Positions 1-9,393 of a stretch of DNA of 64,000 nucleotides are shown here, piece by piece. Under the pieces are notes generated by a model that did not search any database, was not told the DNA's origin, and saw only the letters and a list, made by a program, of their open reading frames with translations. Positions within the stretch are counted from its first letter, which is position 1, and every line of letters starts with the position of its first letter. The position numbers and the translations under genes are program-made. Origin of the DNA: Candidatus Melainabacteria bacterium (lineage in GTDB: Bacteria; Cyanobacteriota; Vampirovibrionia; Obscuribacterales; Obscuribacteraceae); the NCBI GenBank assembly GCA_003963305.1, contig RXJR01000006.1, positions 182,868 to 246,867 of the forward strand, given 5' to 3'.

Positions 1-836
1 GCATCGAGCAGATGAAGCATGAGACAGGCATGAACAGAGCTGCAGACCAGCGCGGATTTGCAGTTGTCTATATGGAAGCACTCCCCAAGGCATTTCCAGG
101 AACATACGGACAGGTTCAATCTAATGGATGGAACTTGTCGCACGGTGCTCTTACTGAAAAGTCGTCAAGCTATGACGATTTGAACTATGTGCGGCAGGTA
201 AATAGTGAGTTGTCGCGCCAACTAAAAGTTGATCCATCGGCAAAATATATAGTCGGCTTTTCCGAAGGAGGCGGAGCAGCACAATACGTTGCGCAAAGCA
301 TGCCTCGCACATTTGCCGGCGTGGGCTCTGTGCACGGCACGCGACTGGAATCGGACCCGATACCAAAGTGGGGCGACCGCACCGCATTTATTGCTGTTCT
401 TGGCGATGACGATAACATGCTGCCAATCAGCGGCGGGCATGGGATCGGTGAAGGCTGGCGACTCATGAAAGGATTCGCCACCGTCACGATAGGCAAAGTA
501 TCTGAATCGCTACCGCTCTCCCAAAAGACGGTCTGGGCACAAGCCGATGGTTGTGGAATGCCAATCGTTACAGACAATGCCCGCAACAAAACATCCGTAT
601 ATGTGTGTCCAGGAACCAGGGTCACCGAAATCGTTCGTCACGGTGGCATGCATGCCTGGGACGGACTTGGTCAGAATCCAAAGAATCAAATTACGAAAAC
701 TCCCGACTTTGGGTGGCCGGTCATCGGAGTGCCAAACGCCAAAGAAGATACAACTAATGACGTAGTGAACGCACTTATGCCATATAGGAAGGATGGCCGC
801 GCGGTCAACATGCGACGTAACTTCTTGGAACAGTAA
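1..836 (+). CDS. PHB-depolymerase/feruloyl-esterase-like alpha/beta hydrolase (5' end outside window)
   Basis: The reading frame is open from the first bases of the window (in-frame codons begin at base 3), so the start codon lies upstream and only the C-terminal ~277 residues are visible. The family hydrolyses ester bonds of polyesters or plant-wall phenolics, usually outside the cytoplasm. Visible marks are the conserved GMN..AD..GF.V.Y block, a nucleophile elbow GFSEGG, a possible Asp in GDDDN, and a late His in RHGGMHAW, which would complete a Ser-Asp-His triad. The signal peptide expected for this family would be in the missing part. The next gene starts 4 bp after the stop, so the two are probably cotranscribed. 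The true substrate cannot be told from sequence. Confidence 0.8.
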   Translation, partial: IEQMKHETGMNRAADQRGFAVVYMEALPKAFPGTYGQVQSNGWNLSHGALTEKSSSYDDLNYVRQVNSELSRQLKVDPSAKYIVGFSEGGGAAQYVAQSMPRTFAGVGSVHGTRLESDPIPKWGDRTAFIAVLGDDDNMLPISGGHGIGEGWRLMKGFATVTIGKVSESLPLSQKTVWAQADGCGMPIVTDNARNKTSVYVCPGTRVTEIVRHGGMHAWDGLGQNPKNQITKTPDFGWPVIGVPNAKEDTTNDVVNALMPYRKDGRAVNMRRNFLEQ

Positions 837-840
837 ACTA

Positions 841-1371
841 ATGCAAAAACAATGGATCGCCTCATTCCTTATTTGCGCTTCGACATTGGCACCACACGCA
901 GTGGCAAAGAGTGTCAACGGTGTCGGCAGGGGTAAACCTCAACCGCACGTGACTAGAGAAGAAACATCCCAGGAAAGACAAGATCGTCTGGATCGAGAAA
1001 AACAAATGGAAGACGATCTCGCCGCTTACCTGGAAAGATGGAAAGCCGATCGGCAAGCACCAAGCTATACCTCAATCGCGTACTCCAACAAGACTTTTCG
1101 CTGGGGGTTCGCGTGGGGTCAAGAAACTGTAGGACGTGCCAACGTGGAAGCGAAAAGGCGTTGCGGGCCAGGGGCAGAGGTGCTGTGCTGGTCAAGAGGC
1201 ACCTCGTTTTGCGCTCTCGCTGATGGTCCGCGCAGCTACGGCGCAGCACCGGGGGAAACTTCAACGCAGGCAAAAGCTGAGGCAATCAGGCTCGCCAGCA
1301 GAATCGCACCAGGTGCAAGAATTGTCCTGGTTGTAGGCGGCAATCCTGCGACGATCACACAACCAAAATAA
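841..1371 (+). CDS. secreted DUF4189-like protein
   Basis: A 176-residue protein. I chose the ATG at 841, not an in-frame start 48 bases upstream, because residues 1-23 then form a clean signal peptide ending near VAKS. A charged linker follows, then a C-terminal domain (about residues 75-170) with the pattern YTSIAYS...G.AWG....A..EA..RCG..A.VLCW.....CALA, and an Ala-rich tail. Regularly spaced Cys and the CALA motif match the DUF4189 type of small secreted domains. Function is unknown. It directly follows the esterase gene and probably shares its transcript. Confidence 0.7.
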   Translation: MQKQWIASFLICASTLAPHAVAKSVNGVGRGKPQPHVTREETSQERQDRLDREKQMEDDLAAYLERWKADRQAPSYTSIAYSNKTFRWGFAWGQETVGRANVEAKRRCGPGAEVLCWSRGTSFCALADGPRSYGAAPGETSTQAKAEAIRLASRIAPGARIVLVVGGNPATITQPK

Positions 1372-1391
1372 TTTTCCGCCCGCCAGCATTG

Positions 1392-3785
1392 CTAGACGTT
1401 TCTAACACCGTTGCATGCAGGATAAGCTGAACAGCCATAGAACATTTTGCCGTCGTGCTTGCCACCTCTGGCAACACGCTTAATCATGCTCTGCCCACAT
1501 TTTGGACACGAGACTGGAGCAAAAGGCATATCGCCCTTGCTTGGCTTGAACCTTGGATTGACAGTCCTGGAAGAACGCCCGCAACTATCTACAGGCGTCG
1601 GGGCAATTCCTGATGAATTGGATGGAGGCGGCGGAGCCTGGCTCACCCGAGCGAATTGCGGAACAGCAGCCGAAGTAGGCGCGGTTTGGACGGCAGTGTT
1701 ATTCGATGCACCAGCGCCGGTAGGAACACTATTAACAACACGTTGTGGCTGCGCACCAGATACAGTGCCAGAGACAGCGCCAGAAATCAACGCCGCATTC
1801 CTGGCGGAATTGAAATTCAAATAATCAGTATCTTTCGGTCGCGTCTTCGGAATCTGAATTTTCAAATAAGCGAGGTCTTCTTTGTCACGGAAGTAAGCAG
1901 CATAAGCATGTGCCACTACCGGGTCTTCTTTCTTTTCACGAGCATTGATGGCGTATACAGCTTGAGTCAAATCTGAAGGACCAGACGTCAGTGTTCTACG
2001 ATAGTCACTTCCCTTTTGATCGATTTCGATCTGAATTTTTTGAAGCTCCTGTTGGTCCATATCGTTCGGCTTGGGATCATAGACAAAAGCATTCTCCAGG
2101 CTCTTTCGCCATTCAAGCAACGGCACTGAATTGTTGGCACCAAAACCCGGCACTTCCAGCACCTTCTCTTCCGTAATATCGAGCGCAGTTTCAATACCGT
2201 ATGATGCCAGTGCCGTTTGACGAGCCAAACCGACATGCCGAATCTTCGCTTTTCGAATTTCGTGACTTTCCAAATACTTCAAAAGCTGCATGCCATGACG
2301 CTTGTTCTGATACAGAGAAATCTTCAGATGTTTTTCGCGTTCGAGATTTTCCAGTTGTTTCTTCGCATCTGCAAGCGACGCCTTAACTGCTACAGCTTGA
2401 GTGATACCTGCTCTGGTGCGCCAGGCTGCAATCGACTTCTCAAATTGTTCTTTCGAATGGAAATATTTTTCGACGAAATACTTCTCTGAGCTTATTCTGC
2501 AGAAGAACAATTGTTTGAGAGCAAAACAAATTACTGAGCCCCAGACAAACCACATTTTCGGCAGTGCAAAGCCGATCGCCGCTGCTACTATCAACAATGC
2601 GATGCCAATCGCTCTCGATCTATAAATTTGAAACTTCGCTTTTTTGGCTTCGGCACTTGGAACATATTTCACAAGTGGCAATGTCGGATGAAGCTGCGAA
2701 GGATGAGGTAAGACAACCCTTTCGATGGCAGACCATGCCAGTCCCAAACTGAATGACGCCGCACCGGGATCTATGGCAGGCAAACCACGATTTGTAAAAG
2801 TTGGCAGAAACAGCAAGATGCCGAGCTTGCTTTCCATCCGGCACCATGGGCACTCGGAAGCAGCTTGTGGATACCAGTGCAAATTGTCTGAGCTACACTG
2901 AGTTACCTCAGTTTCAAGCTTGACGAGTATGTTAATCCACTCTTCCGCGTTCGGGCGGCGCTCGACGGAGGGGCTGAATGCACGTTCAAAAGCATCCGCC
3001 ACATCGCGAGGAAAATCCGCTAACGAAGCGGCTCCCGGTGGTCGAGTCATGCCAACATCGCGTATTTGCGAATAAACAAAACGGTGCTCGAAGATAGCAC
3101 GTTCCATCGGCATATCGCCTTTAGCGAACGCACCGACGAATGGATGCCTGCCCATGAAAAGCAGCTGGAAGATTACAACCGCCAGACCGAAAGCATCATG
3201 GTTAGCCGTGCGAACAATGCCGCTCAGCTTCTTGCCCTGCAGCTCGGGCGGAGTATATTCAGGCACTCCAACGCGGCAGAGAAACTTATTTGCGCCATCG
3301 ATGATTTGAAAACTATCGGCATCGATCAAAGCAACCTTGGCTTCATCAGAAATCAAAATTCCGGAGTGATTGATATCGCCAATCACACAACCGGTACGAT
3401 GCACTGACGCAACGGCGCGGCTGACATTAGCAGCCGTACGAACCAAAAATCTAAAATCAGCTTTCGGAAAATGCTTCTTTCTCGCCCCGGGCGAATAAAG
3501 TTCGAAAAGAGGCTTATGTCCGTTGACGCGCTTCATCACAAAACCGGCAAACCTGCCGTCACTGTGACGAGCTATTGCAAGCGGAAATGCAACCCAACTC
3601 GACTGTTGGGCAATCTTTCGGTTTACTATCGAAAGAATTTTGGCTTCGCGCTGTTGAATATCTGTGGATGTGTAGACCTTCAAAGCACGGTCGTCATTTT
3701 CCAGGGCAAAAACTTCCCCCTCGCCACCGCGCCCAAGACGCTTGCCGAGTCGCACATTTACTCCGTCGACGATTAGTGATGTCAT
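1392..3785 (-). CDS. Ser/Thr protein kinase of a TerY-P triad, with HhH and topoisomerase-type zinc finger
   Basis: 797 residues. The N-terminal kinase domain (about 10-290) has a glycine loop GRGGEGEV, a Lys in ALKVY, a catalytic loop IGDINHSGIL and a DAD in place of DFG. The position normally held by the metal-binding Asn of the catalytic loop is Gly here, so activity is uncertain. After the kinase come a CPWC knuckle (~315), two hydrophobic segments (~395-430), a coiled stretch, a helix-hairpin-helix-like EVPGFG segment (~550) and a Pro/Ala-rich linker. The C-terminal CPKCG...YGCSAYPAC finger is of the topoisomerase IA type. The start codon overlaps the phosphatase stop (ATGA, 3782-3785). 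The vWA-PP2C-kinase order is that of the TerY-P triads described near tellurium/stress-response loci. The HhH and zinc finger suggest nucleic-acid contact. Confidence 0.85.
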   Translation of the reverse strand: MTSLIVDGVNVRLGKRLGRGGEGEVFALENDDRALKVYTSTDIQQREAKILSIVNRKIAQQSSWVAFPLAIARHSDGRFAGFVMKRVNGHKPLFELYSPGARKKHFPKADFRFLVRTAANVSRAVASVHRTGCVIGDINHSGILISDEAKVALIDADSFQIIDGANKFLCRVGVPEYTPPELQGKKLSGIVRTANHDAFGLAVVIFQLLFMGRHPFVGAFAKGDMPMERAIFEHRFVYSQIRDVGMTRPPGAASLADFPRDVADAFERAFSPSVERRPNAEEWINILVKLETEVTQCSSDNLHWYPQAASECPWCRMESKLGILLFLPTFTNRGLPAIDPGAASFSLGLAWSAIERVVLPHPSQLHPTLPLVKYVPSAEAKKAKFQIYRSRAIGIALLIVAAAIGFALPKMWFVWGSVICFALKQLFFCRISSEKYFVEKYFHSKEQFEKSIAAWRTRAGITQAVAVKASLADAKKQLENLEREKHLKISLYQNKRHGMQLLKYLESHEIRKAKIRHVGLARQTALASYGIETALDITEEKVLEVPGFGANNSVPLLEWRKSLENAFVYDPKPNDMDQQELQKIQIEIDQKGSDYRRTLTSGPSDLTQAVYAINAREKKEDPVVAHAYAAYFRDKEDLAYLKIQIPKTRPKDTDYLNFNSARNAALISGAVSGTVSGAQPQRVVNSVPTGAGASNNTAVQTAPTSAAVPQFARVSQAPPPPSNSSGIAPTPVDSCGRSSRTVNPRFKPSKGDMPFAPVSCPKCGQSMIKRVARGGKHDGKMFYGCSAYPACNGVRNV

Positions 3786-4546
3786 TGCCGATGCACCGCC
3801 AATATCAACGTCTTGTCATCATCGGTACGAGCGTTGACCGCATCACTGTTCAAATAGTTACTGAGCTGCTGCGAGAGTTTTTGATCAAATCCTTCTGCCG
3901 CCGTAGAAATTACGGGCCGAATCATTCCATCAAAAAATGGTTTGAAGGGTTTCTGCGCCGCCATATCGAGAGCCAATCTTTCAACACCATCGGAAAAAAC
4001 CGCCAGCGCAGTAACCGGAGTATTCAGCCTTGATATAACAAGCTTCGGTTCAGGATCGTCGGTAAGGAAAAAAGTCGAGGAGGCATATTGTCCCTGACTC
4101 GGCCAACTCAAAGCAGTCCATTCATTCGTTTCACCGCAATGCGCAACAGCACTGCCATCACCGACATGGGCTACAAGCGTATTGTCCCCAGTCGAGATCA
4201 TCAATATTACCGTCGCCGCAAAATCACGCGGTTTCAAACAACGAAGTTCGGCTGCCTGCGCGATGCGCTCGCGGGCAGCATAGATCCAATTCCAGAGGTC
4301 ATCATCCGTTGGAAGTTCTGACTTGGAAAAATCAAATTGTCGGGCTTGAGTGACCAGAGTACGACATATCAAAGAGGCGCCTTCGCCGCCCATTTGCGCG
4401 CTGCCGGCACCATCTGAAACGACCGCGACTAGAGCCTTTCCACCATTAGCGCCGTACGAGCAGCTGAATGCATCCTGCCGTCGAATATTTCGTGCAACGT
4501 GTGACGTTCCACGACAAGATGCAGCTGCCCATGTCCAGCTATTCAT
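3782..4546 (-). CDS. PP2C-family protein phosphatase of the TerY-P triad
   Basis: 254 residues. PP2C phosphatases remove phosphate from Ser/Thr using two metal ions. Acidic metal-binding motifs are present: VSDGAGSA (~45), AHVGDGSA (~135), FSDGVERLAL (~185), and DDDKTL at the C-terminus. The N-terminus (RNIRRQDAF) matches the usual start of such domains. The gene begins 7 bp after the vWA stop and overlaps the kinase start by 4 bp, so translation is probably coupled. The expected role is to oppose the downstream kinase, possibly on the vWA protein or a partner it binds. Confidence 0.88.
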   Translation of the reverse strand: MNSWTWAAASCRGTSHVARNIRRQDAFSCSYGANGGKALVAVVSDGAGSAQMGGEGASLICRTLVTQARQFDFSKSELPTDDDLWNWIYAARERIAQAAELRCLKPRDFAATVILMISTGDNTLVAHVGDGSAVAHCGETNEWTALSWPSQGQYASSTFFLTDDPEPKLVISRLNTPVTALAVFSDGVERLALDMAAQKPFKPFFDGMIRPVISTAAEGFDQKLSQQLSNYLNSDAVNARTDDDKTLILAVHRQ

Positions 4547-4553
4547 TCATCAA

Positions 4554-5240
4554 CTAAACAACTACCGCCCAGCCGTTAGGTGCAACAGGGTTTGCCAGAG
4601 GAACAGGCTCACCCGGGTTCGATCGAGACACTGAACTAAGTGAAGTGGAAAGCCAGGCAAATAGATCTTTGAAAGCCAGACCTTTCAACTTCAACGGGGT
4701 TCGCACTGACAACTTGGCAAGAATGTCCATGTTTGCAGGCTCAACACCGGCGGCGTAGAACATGAATTCCTTCTTGTCTTCGCCTGAACGAATCATTTCT
4801 GCAGCTCTGCCCCAACTATCTGAAGGAGCACCATCTGTGATGAGAAAAACCCATGGTCTGTAGTAAGCAATACCATTGGACTTATAGAGTTCTTTTCTTT
4901 CACGCAGCAATTCGATACCACGTTCGATGGCGGCGCCCATCGGAGTCAACCCGTCAGCCTTGAGAGCGAGCGGATGGAAATCAGCGACGGAAGTGAACTC
5001 ATTGTGTACACGCACTTGCGGACCATAAGAGACTATGGCGATTTCTACTCGCTTAGCCGCCAGACTGTCTTCATTCAACTCGGCGCGAAACAATTGCAAC
5101 GCCTGATTGAGTTGAGTCAGTTTGTCGCCTGTCATCGAACCCGACGTGTCGAGCAATAACAAGCACGGACAGCGAGGCTCTGGATTTTCAGCGAACTCAA
5201 CGCCGCCGAAAGGCACTTGCTCAAAACTATTTTCAGACAC
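4554..5240 (-). CDS. TerY-like vWA domain protein
   Basis: 228 residues, almost all one von Willebrand A domain. The metal-ion-dependent adhesion site is complete: DTSGSM (~31-36), the Thr in LTPMG (~95) and the Asp in ITDGAPSD (~135). No signal peptide or membrane segment is seen, so it is likely cytoplasmic, as in TerY proteins. GTG is used as start; a GGGGAG ribosome-binding site lies 8 bases upstream. It heads the three-gene operon vWA-PP2C-kinase. Such vWA proteins probably serve as a metal-dependent scaffold that the kinase/phosphatase pair acts on. Confidence 0.88.
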   Translation of the reverse strand: MSENSFEQVPFGGVEFAENPEPRCPCLLLLDTSGSMTGDKLTQLNQALQLFRAELNEDSLAAKRVEIAIVSYGPQVRVHNEFTSVADFHPLALKADGLTPMGAAIERGIELLRERKELYKSNGIAYYRPWVFLITDGAPSDSWGRAAEMIRSGEDKKEFMFYAAGVEPANMDILAKLSVRTPLKLKGLAFKDLFAWLSTSLSSVSRSNPGEPVPLANPVAPNGWAVVV

Positions 5241-5798
5241 GTCGATATCTCCCCAAATTACTTGAGACGTTACATAACAATAGCACGAAAAGCGCTCTAC
5301 GTCCCGTTACCAGTGTTTCATTTAACTTTTAATTGTCACCACATTTGATATCGCAACAGACCTACACGCATACACAATTTGACACCATGGCATATCCACT
5401 GCATACAGCGCGGAGTTAGATTATCGGACGAGTATCAAAGATATCGGCAGCTCTGCTCAATGCAGCCATTGCGAATTATATATCCAAAGGCGTCATTTTC
5501 GGTATTAAAAACGCACCGAATTCAGTGCGAGTTATCGGACATGCAACAGCCGTTGCAAATTTAGGCAGCGGTCTCGTAGCGGTTCAGCCGCCGTATAGTC
5601 GCGGTTTCATCTTCAGGGTAAATCCCGTGTCTTGACCTTTCAATTTTGGCTAGATTAATGAAGCCAGAACTTTCTCTGGTCGTTGATTCACTTACTAAAA
5701 ATTGACTGCTTCGGAGGACCGCCTTCCGTTGTTTTCCTGCATGCGTGGCAGCCGCCATGAGTGCACATATACCGCCGCAACTCTATTGAGGATAAATC
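5241..5798. other. intergenic region between two divergent vWA genes
   Basis: 558 bases without a convincing gene. It must hold the promoter of the TerY-P operon on its left and that of the secreted vWA gene on its right. GAGG at about 5787 is the likely ribosome-binding site of the right-hand gene. A 65-codon ORF on the minus strand (5561-5758) lacks a good ribosome-binding site and family resemblance and is not called. Confidence 0.5.
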
Positions 5799-7055
5799 AT
5801 GCACTCTCCCAAATTACTTTTACTAATACTGGGGTTGGGTACCTGTTCAACATACTTGATCTCGTCATCTATCAACTCTGAAGTAAACATGTTCCATGCC
5901 TTTGACCACTTCGAAAAAAAGGTCGATACCGCAGCCTCTGCATCGGTTCCTGTAATCGGCTCATATGACCCATCTGCTTCGATTCCCAGGGTCGACCCAT
6001 CTACTTCGATACCTTCAGTTGGTGCAGATGCTTTTTCCAGTTCGGACACTACAGAAAGCGCAGATACACCCTCTAGTTCAGATACTACAGAACGTGCATC
6101 TGACTCCAGGACATCGGATGCCGCAGTCATTGCATCCGGCTCCTCACCACTGAAACCGACTGCGGAAGACTCGACTTATAGCAAGTTAATTGCACCGTCA
6201 ATAAAATCGAAGAATGGAGAACGACCGAGCCTGGATCTAGCTTTCTGCATCGACACTACCTCGTCGATGCAAGGCGAGATAGATACGGTAAAAGCCAAAG
6301 TAAAATCTATGGTGGCTAGAATTGCGCACAGCAAAAGTCGACCGGTAGTACGCGTCGGACTGGTTGCTTATCGTGACTTTGGTGACGAATACGTAACCAG
6401 ATTTCTTGATTTTTCAAACGACATTGACGAAGTAGAAAACTCAATATCCAATCTTATGGCGGATGGAGGAGGCGATGGGCCGGAAGCGGTAGATCGGGGA
6501 CTGCGGGTGGCCATAAATGATCTTGATTGGCGCGAAGACAAAAGAACAGCAAAATTGCTCTTCCTCATAGGAGATGCACCGACCCACAACGACTCAGAGG
6601 ATGACCTGCAGGAACAGGCAAAATTCGCAGCAGCGAAAGGCATTCACATCAACACAATTGCCTGCGACGGATTAGAAGGTTATGGCGATCACGGAATTCC
6701 GCTCTACAAGAAAGTCGCTCAGCTTACGAACGGCAATTTTGAACCACTAGCTTACAATCAGCAAATTGTTGACACACATGGGCACGCCGCAACGCTCATC
6801 ACATCCGGTGGCAAATCATATGTCGTCAAATCAACGGACAAAGAAGCATGGAAGGGCGACATCAACACACTGGTAGCAAAAGGCATCGCCGCGCCAGCTC
6901 TACAGGGCGCCACGAATGGAACAATCGGAGTTCAAGGCAGCGACGCGACCTACATAACAGGTGTCAATACAGCAGGAACAGTGCGCGCGTCGAACAATCT
7001 CGACTCCGTCATGGTCAACGGTGCAGAATCACTCATGTCAAAGATGGGCTTTTAA
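5799..7055 (+). CDS. secreted vWA-domain protein with Ser/Thr-rich linker
   Basis: 418 residues. It has an N-terminal signal peptide (about 1-25), then a Ser/Thr/Asp/Ala-rich low-complexity linker (about 45-130) made of loosely repeated S-D-T-T-E-(S/R)-A and DPS-(A/T)-SIP phrases. A vWA domain follows at about 145-330. Its MIDAS motif reads DTTSSM, with Thr in place of Gly, as in the eukaryote-like vWA branch; GDAPTH supplies the late Asp. The C-terminus (330-418) is Gly/Thr-rich and unassigned. It lies next to the TerY-P operon but on the opposite strand and is exported, so it is probably a separate adhesion or surface protein. Confidence 0.75.
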   Translation: MHSPKLLLLILGLGTCSTYLISSSINSEVNMFHAFDHFEKKVDTAASASVPVIGSYDPSASIPRVDPSTSIPSVGADAFSSSDTTESADTPSSSDTTERASDSRTSDAAVIASGSSPLKPTAEDSTYSKLIAPSIKSKNGERPSLDLAFCIDTTSSMQGEIDTVKAKVKSMVARIAHSKSRPVVRVGLVAYRDFGDEYVTRFLDFSNDIDEVENSISNLMADGGGDGPEAVDRGLRVAINDLDWREDKRTAKLLFLIGDAPTHNDSEDDLQEQAKFAAAKGIHINTIACDGLEGYGDHGIPLYKKVAQLTNGNFEPLAYNQQIVDTHGHAATLITSGGKSYVVKSTDKEAWKGDINTLVAKGIAAPALQGATNGTIGVQGSDATYITGVNTAGTVRASNNLDSVMVNGAESLMSKMGF

Positions 7056-7441
7056 GTTTGTTGAGCAGTGGTTGACGAATTTTCATGGAGTGCAGCCGTC
7101 CCGGCTGCAAACTCGTTATCGAGCGGCGTCATGGAGCGCAGTCGTCCCGGCTGCAAACTCGTTATCGAGCGGCGTCATGGAGCGCAGCCGTCCCGGCTGC
7201 AAACTCGTTATCGAGCGGCGTCATGGAGCGCAGCCGTCCCGGCTGCAAAAGCATTAGCCTGCAGTCCAAACAAAAACCGACACCGTATACAGTACCAATT
7301 TCCCACCAGCAACAAGAGCATTCCACCCGGCTGCAAGCCCGACAGGCGTACCAGATTGCAAAGACTTGCTTAGCATCTGACCACCTCAGGTACGCAGTGC
7401 TATAACCTATAGGTGCAGTTACAGTTTCAAGGAGCACTGAT
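7056..7441. other. intergenic region holding a hairpin repeat array
   Basis: 386 bases between the vWA gene and hemQ. The first half is the 46-bp tandem array annotated separately. A decayed copy of its stem (ACCCGGCTGCAAG) sits near 7325. The hemQ promoter must lie in the last ~100 bases, and AAGGAGC about 10 bases before 7442 is its ribosome-binding site. Confidence 0.6.
7084..7250. repeat. 46-bp tandem repeat, ~3.6 copies, each with a perfect or near-perfect hairpin
   Basis: Copies start at 7084, 7130, 7176 and 7222. Each unit contains GCAGCCG-TCC-CGGCTGC, a 7-bp stem with a 3-base loop; the second copy has one mismatch (GCAGTCG). The period is not a multiple of three, so all three forward frames stay open through the array and produce spurious ORFs rich in SAAVPAA-like phrases. 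Confidence 0.9.
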
Positions 7442-8296
7442 ATGCGCCATCCCGACGTCCCCGAATCTCTTGAAGGCTGGTGGATTCTCCATCGCATGTT
7501 CGCATTCGACCGCCTGGCTTGGGATGAGCTGCCACAGGACGAACGTAATGAAATCGTCCGGCAGGCAACTACAGCGCTTGAGCCCTTGAAAAACGGACAA
7601 GATACAGACCTCAGTCTCGCCCAAATGGTTGGGCACAAGGCTGATTTCATGCTGACGCATTACAGCAAGAACTTCGAGGGTCTCGCCTATGCACAGATGG
7701 TGGTAGACAAGCTCAAAATTGCCGAATTCCTGACGCCAGCCACTTCATACGTCTCCATCCTGGAACTCGGACTCTATGACGCGACCGGCAAGATTCACGC
7801 AGCGCTGGCAGAAAAGGGGCTGAAACCAAACTCGGCCGAATGGATTGCTGAATTCGACGAAATGGTTCAGGCTCAGCAACACGTACCCCATAACTCCGGA
7901 CGCTTGTGGGCTCGCATCCCTCAGCGCCGTTTCGTCTGCTTCTATCCGATGGACAAAAAGCGCGGCGAAGACGTCAACTGGTACATGTTGCCATTCGCAG
8001 ACCGAGCAAAATTGATGCTAGATCACGGCAAGATCGGACGCACATATCATGGTCAGGTAACCCAGGTAATATCAGGTTCGATCGGATTCGACAACTTCGA
8101 ATGGGGCGTCGATTTGTATGCCGATGACCCACTCGTTTTCAAAAAGCTGATCTACGAAATGCGCTTCGACGAAGCCAGCGCCAAATACGGACACTTCGGC
8201 GATTTCTACTCAGGGGTTCAGTTTTCGCTCGATCAGCTACAGACTGCGCTCGATGGAACCGCTGTTCCAGCCCTGAATGTGCTGCAGCCAGCCTGA
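7442..8296 (+). CDS. hemQ: coproheme decarboxylase (HemQ/ChdC), chlorite dismutase family
   Basis: 284 residues. HemQ makes haem b from Fe-coproporphyrin III by two oxidative decarboxylations, the last step of the coproporphyrin-dependent haem pathway, in the cytoplasm. Hallmarks are seen: YPMDKKR with the catalytic Tyr168 and the Lys four residues on (172), NWYML, the haem-proximal region DHGKIGR (His195), GSIGFDNFEWGVDLY, and the closing block YEMRFDEASAKYG.FG.FY.G. The length fits two ferredoxin-like domains. ATG start with AAGGAGC just upstream. No other haem-synthesis gene is adjacent. Confidence 0.93.
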   Translation: MRHPDVPESLEGWWILHRMFAFDRLAWDELPQDERNEIVRQATTALEPLKNGQDTDLSLAQMVGHKADFMLTHYSKNFEGLAYAQMVVDKLKIAEFLTPATSYVSILELGLYDATGKIHAALAEKGLKPNSAEWIAEFDEMVQAQQHVPHNSGRLWARIPQRRFVCFYPMDKKRGEDVNWYMLPFADRAKLMLDHGKIGRTYHGQVTQVISGSIGFDNFEWGVDLYADDPLVFKKLIYEMRFDEASAKYGHFGDFYSGVQFSLDQLQTALDGTAVPALNVLQPA

Positions 8297-8518
8297 CAGA
8301 TTTAATGGGAATTTGTAGTTTGCCTACTATACAGGCGACCTATCTTCCATTAGTGTGAAGGTGCCCAAACTAATATGACGCTCTGACGAACCTTGCGGTT
8401 GGTCAAGAATCAGTTCTCTCGACGACCTTGCAGTTGTCCATGAGGCTTGAATTCCGTTACAGCAGCAGCAATAGCTGATGCGGAACGTCTGTGCGCCCAC
8501 ACCTAATTGGATTTACTA

Positions 8519-9322
8519 ATGATAAAAAAGATTCTTTTCGTGGCCGTGTTCGTGTCCACTTCGGCGCTCGCGTCTGAGCCTTGTTTCGCCCAAAAGCGCA
8601 ACGGTCTGCCACCAACGCAGATGGACAGTTTCGTTCGTCAGGCCGCAGGCAATGCCGAAAATATTTATGGCGACGAAAGCCACGAAGGACCTCCACCATT
8701 CATGTATTTCGAATACGAGAACCGCATAAACAGCGGTATCTACGACATAAGAGACAAAGGACTGACCACAGGACATGGAAGCTACATGCCCTCAGCTTGG
8801 GGTCGGGACGAGTTCCTTGGCGCCGAGTGGAGTCAGTCCGGAGCAAACGGCGGAAATCCAAATCTGGGCGGCATCGGCACAACTCAGGACCAGAACGGTA
8901 ACCCGCAAAATGGACGCATGACTCCCGCCGATTTGCCTTACAAAATCAGCAAGGGCTGGTTACAGGTCAAAGATGCCAACGGAAACGTACTGGGCTACAT
9001 GGCGCCGGGCGAGTCATATGAAGACTTTTTCTCGGGTCAGTCGGGTCATCTGTTAGCCGGCTTTCAAGATAAGACGCCGGCGCTGCTGCAACAGGTTCGA
9101 CAAACAGGACGCGGCAATTTCACAACGTCGCAAGCAACAGCTCAAGCAATCGCGCAGAACAACTCCGCCATTGCGCACGCTCGCGCACAAGCCACCGCCG
9201 CCGCACAGGCCGCCCCTGCAGAAGGACAATCAATCGCTCAAGCAAATGCATCGGGACAGGCAGCGACACAACAAACATCGACGATGCCAATGGACACAGC
9301 GCCTGGCGGCGCGACACCATAA
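8519..9322 (+). CDS. secreted protein of unknown function, Ala/Gln-rich C-terminus
   Basis: 267 residues. I use the ATG at 8519, not a TTG 12 bases upstream, because it gives a standard signal peptide (MIKKILFVAVF...PCFA). The middle (about 30-200) is polar and rich in Gly/Asn/Gln, with phrases such as YDIRDKGLTTGHGSYMPSAWGRDEF. The last 70 residues are an Ala/Gln/Thr repeat-like tail. I recognise no family. In the 222-base gap upstream, two imperfect copies (about 28 bases) of a CTCTGACGAACCTTGCGGTT-like phrase lie at 8381 and 8416. Confidence 0.6.
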   Translation: MIKKILFVAVFVSTSALASEPCFAQKRNGLPPTQMDSFVRQAAGNAENIYGDESHEGPPPFMYFEYENRINSGIYDIRDKGLTTGHGSYMPSAWGRDEFLGAEWSQSGANGGNPNLGGIGTTQDQNGNPQNGRMTPADLPYKISKGWLQVKDANGNVLGYMAPGESYEDFFSGQSGHLLAGFQDKTPALLQQVRQTGRGNFTTSQATAQAIAQNNSAIAHARAQATAAAQAAPAEGQSIAQANASGQAATQQTSTMPMDTAPGGATP

Positions 9323-9393
9323 GGCGAACCTGAGATCGGATACCATTGATACCGGTCGCGCAAAGAGCACGGCTGCAAAATGGAATCTTTTCT

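Noticed and set aside
5561-5758. 65-codon minus-strand ORF in the gap between vWA genes
   Set aside because: No ribosome-binding site, no recognisable features; likely chance.
7068-7405. Overlapping forward ORFs through the 46-bp array
   Set aside because: All three frames are open only because the repeat has a period not divisible by three and no stops; the proteins are repeat artefacts.
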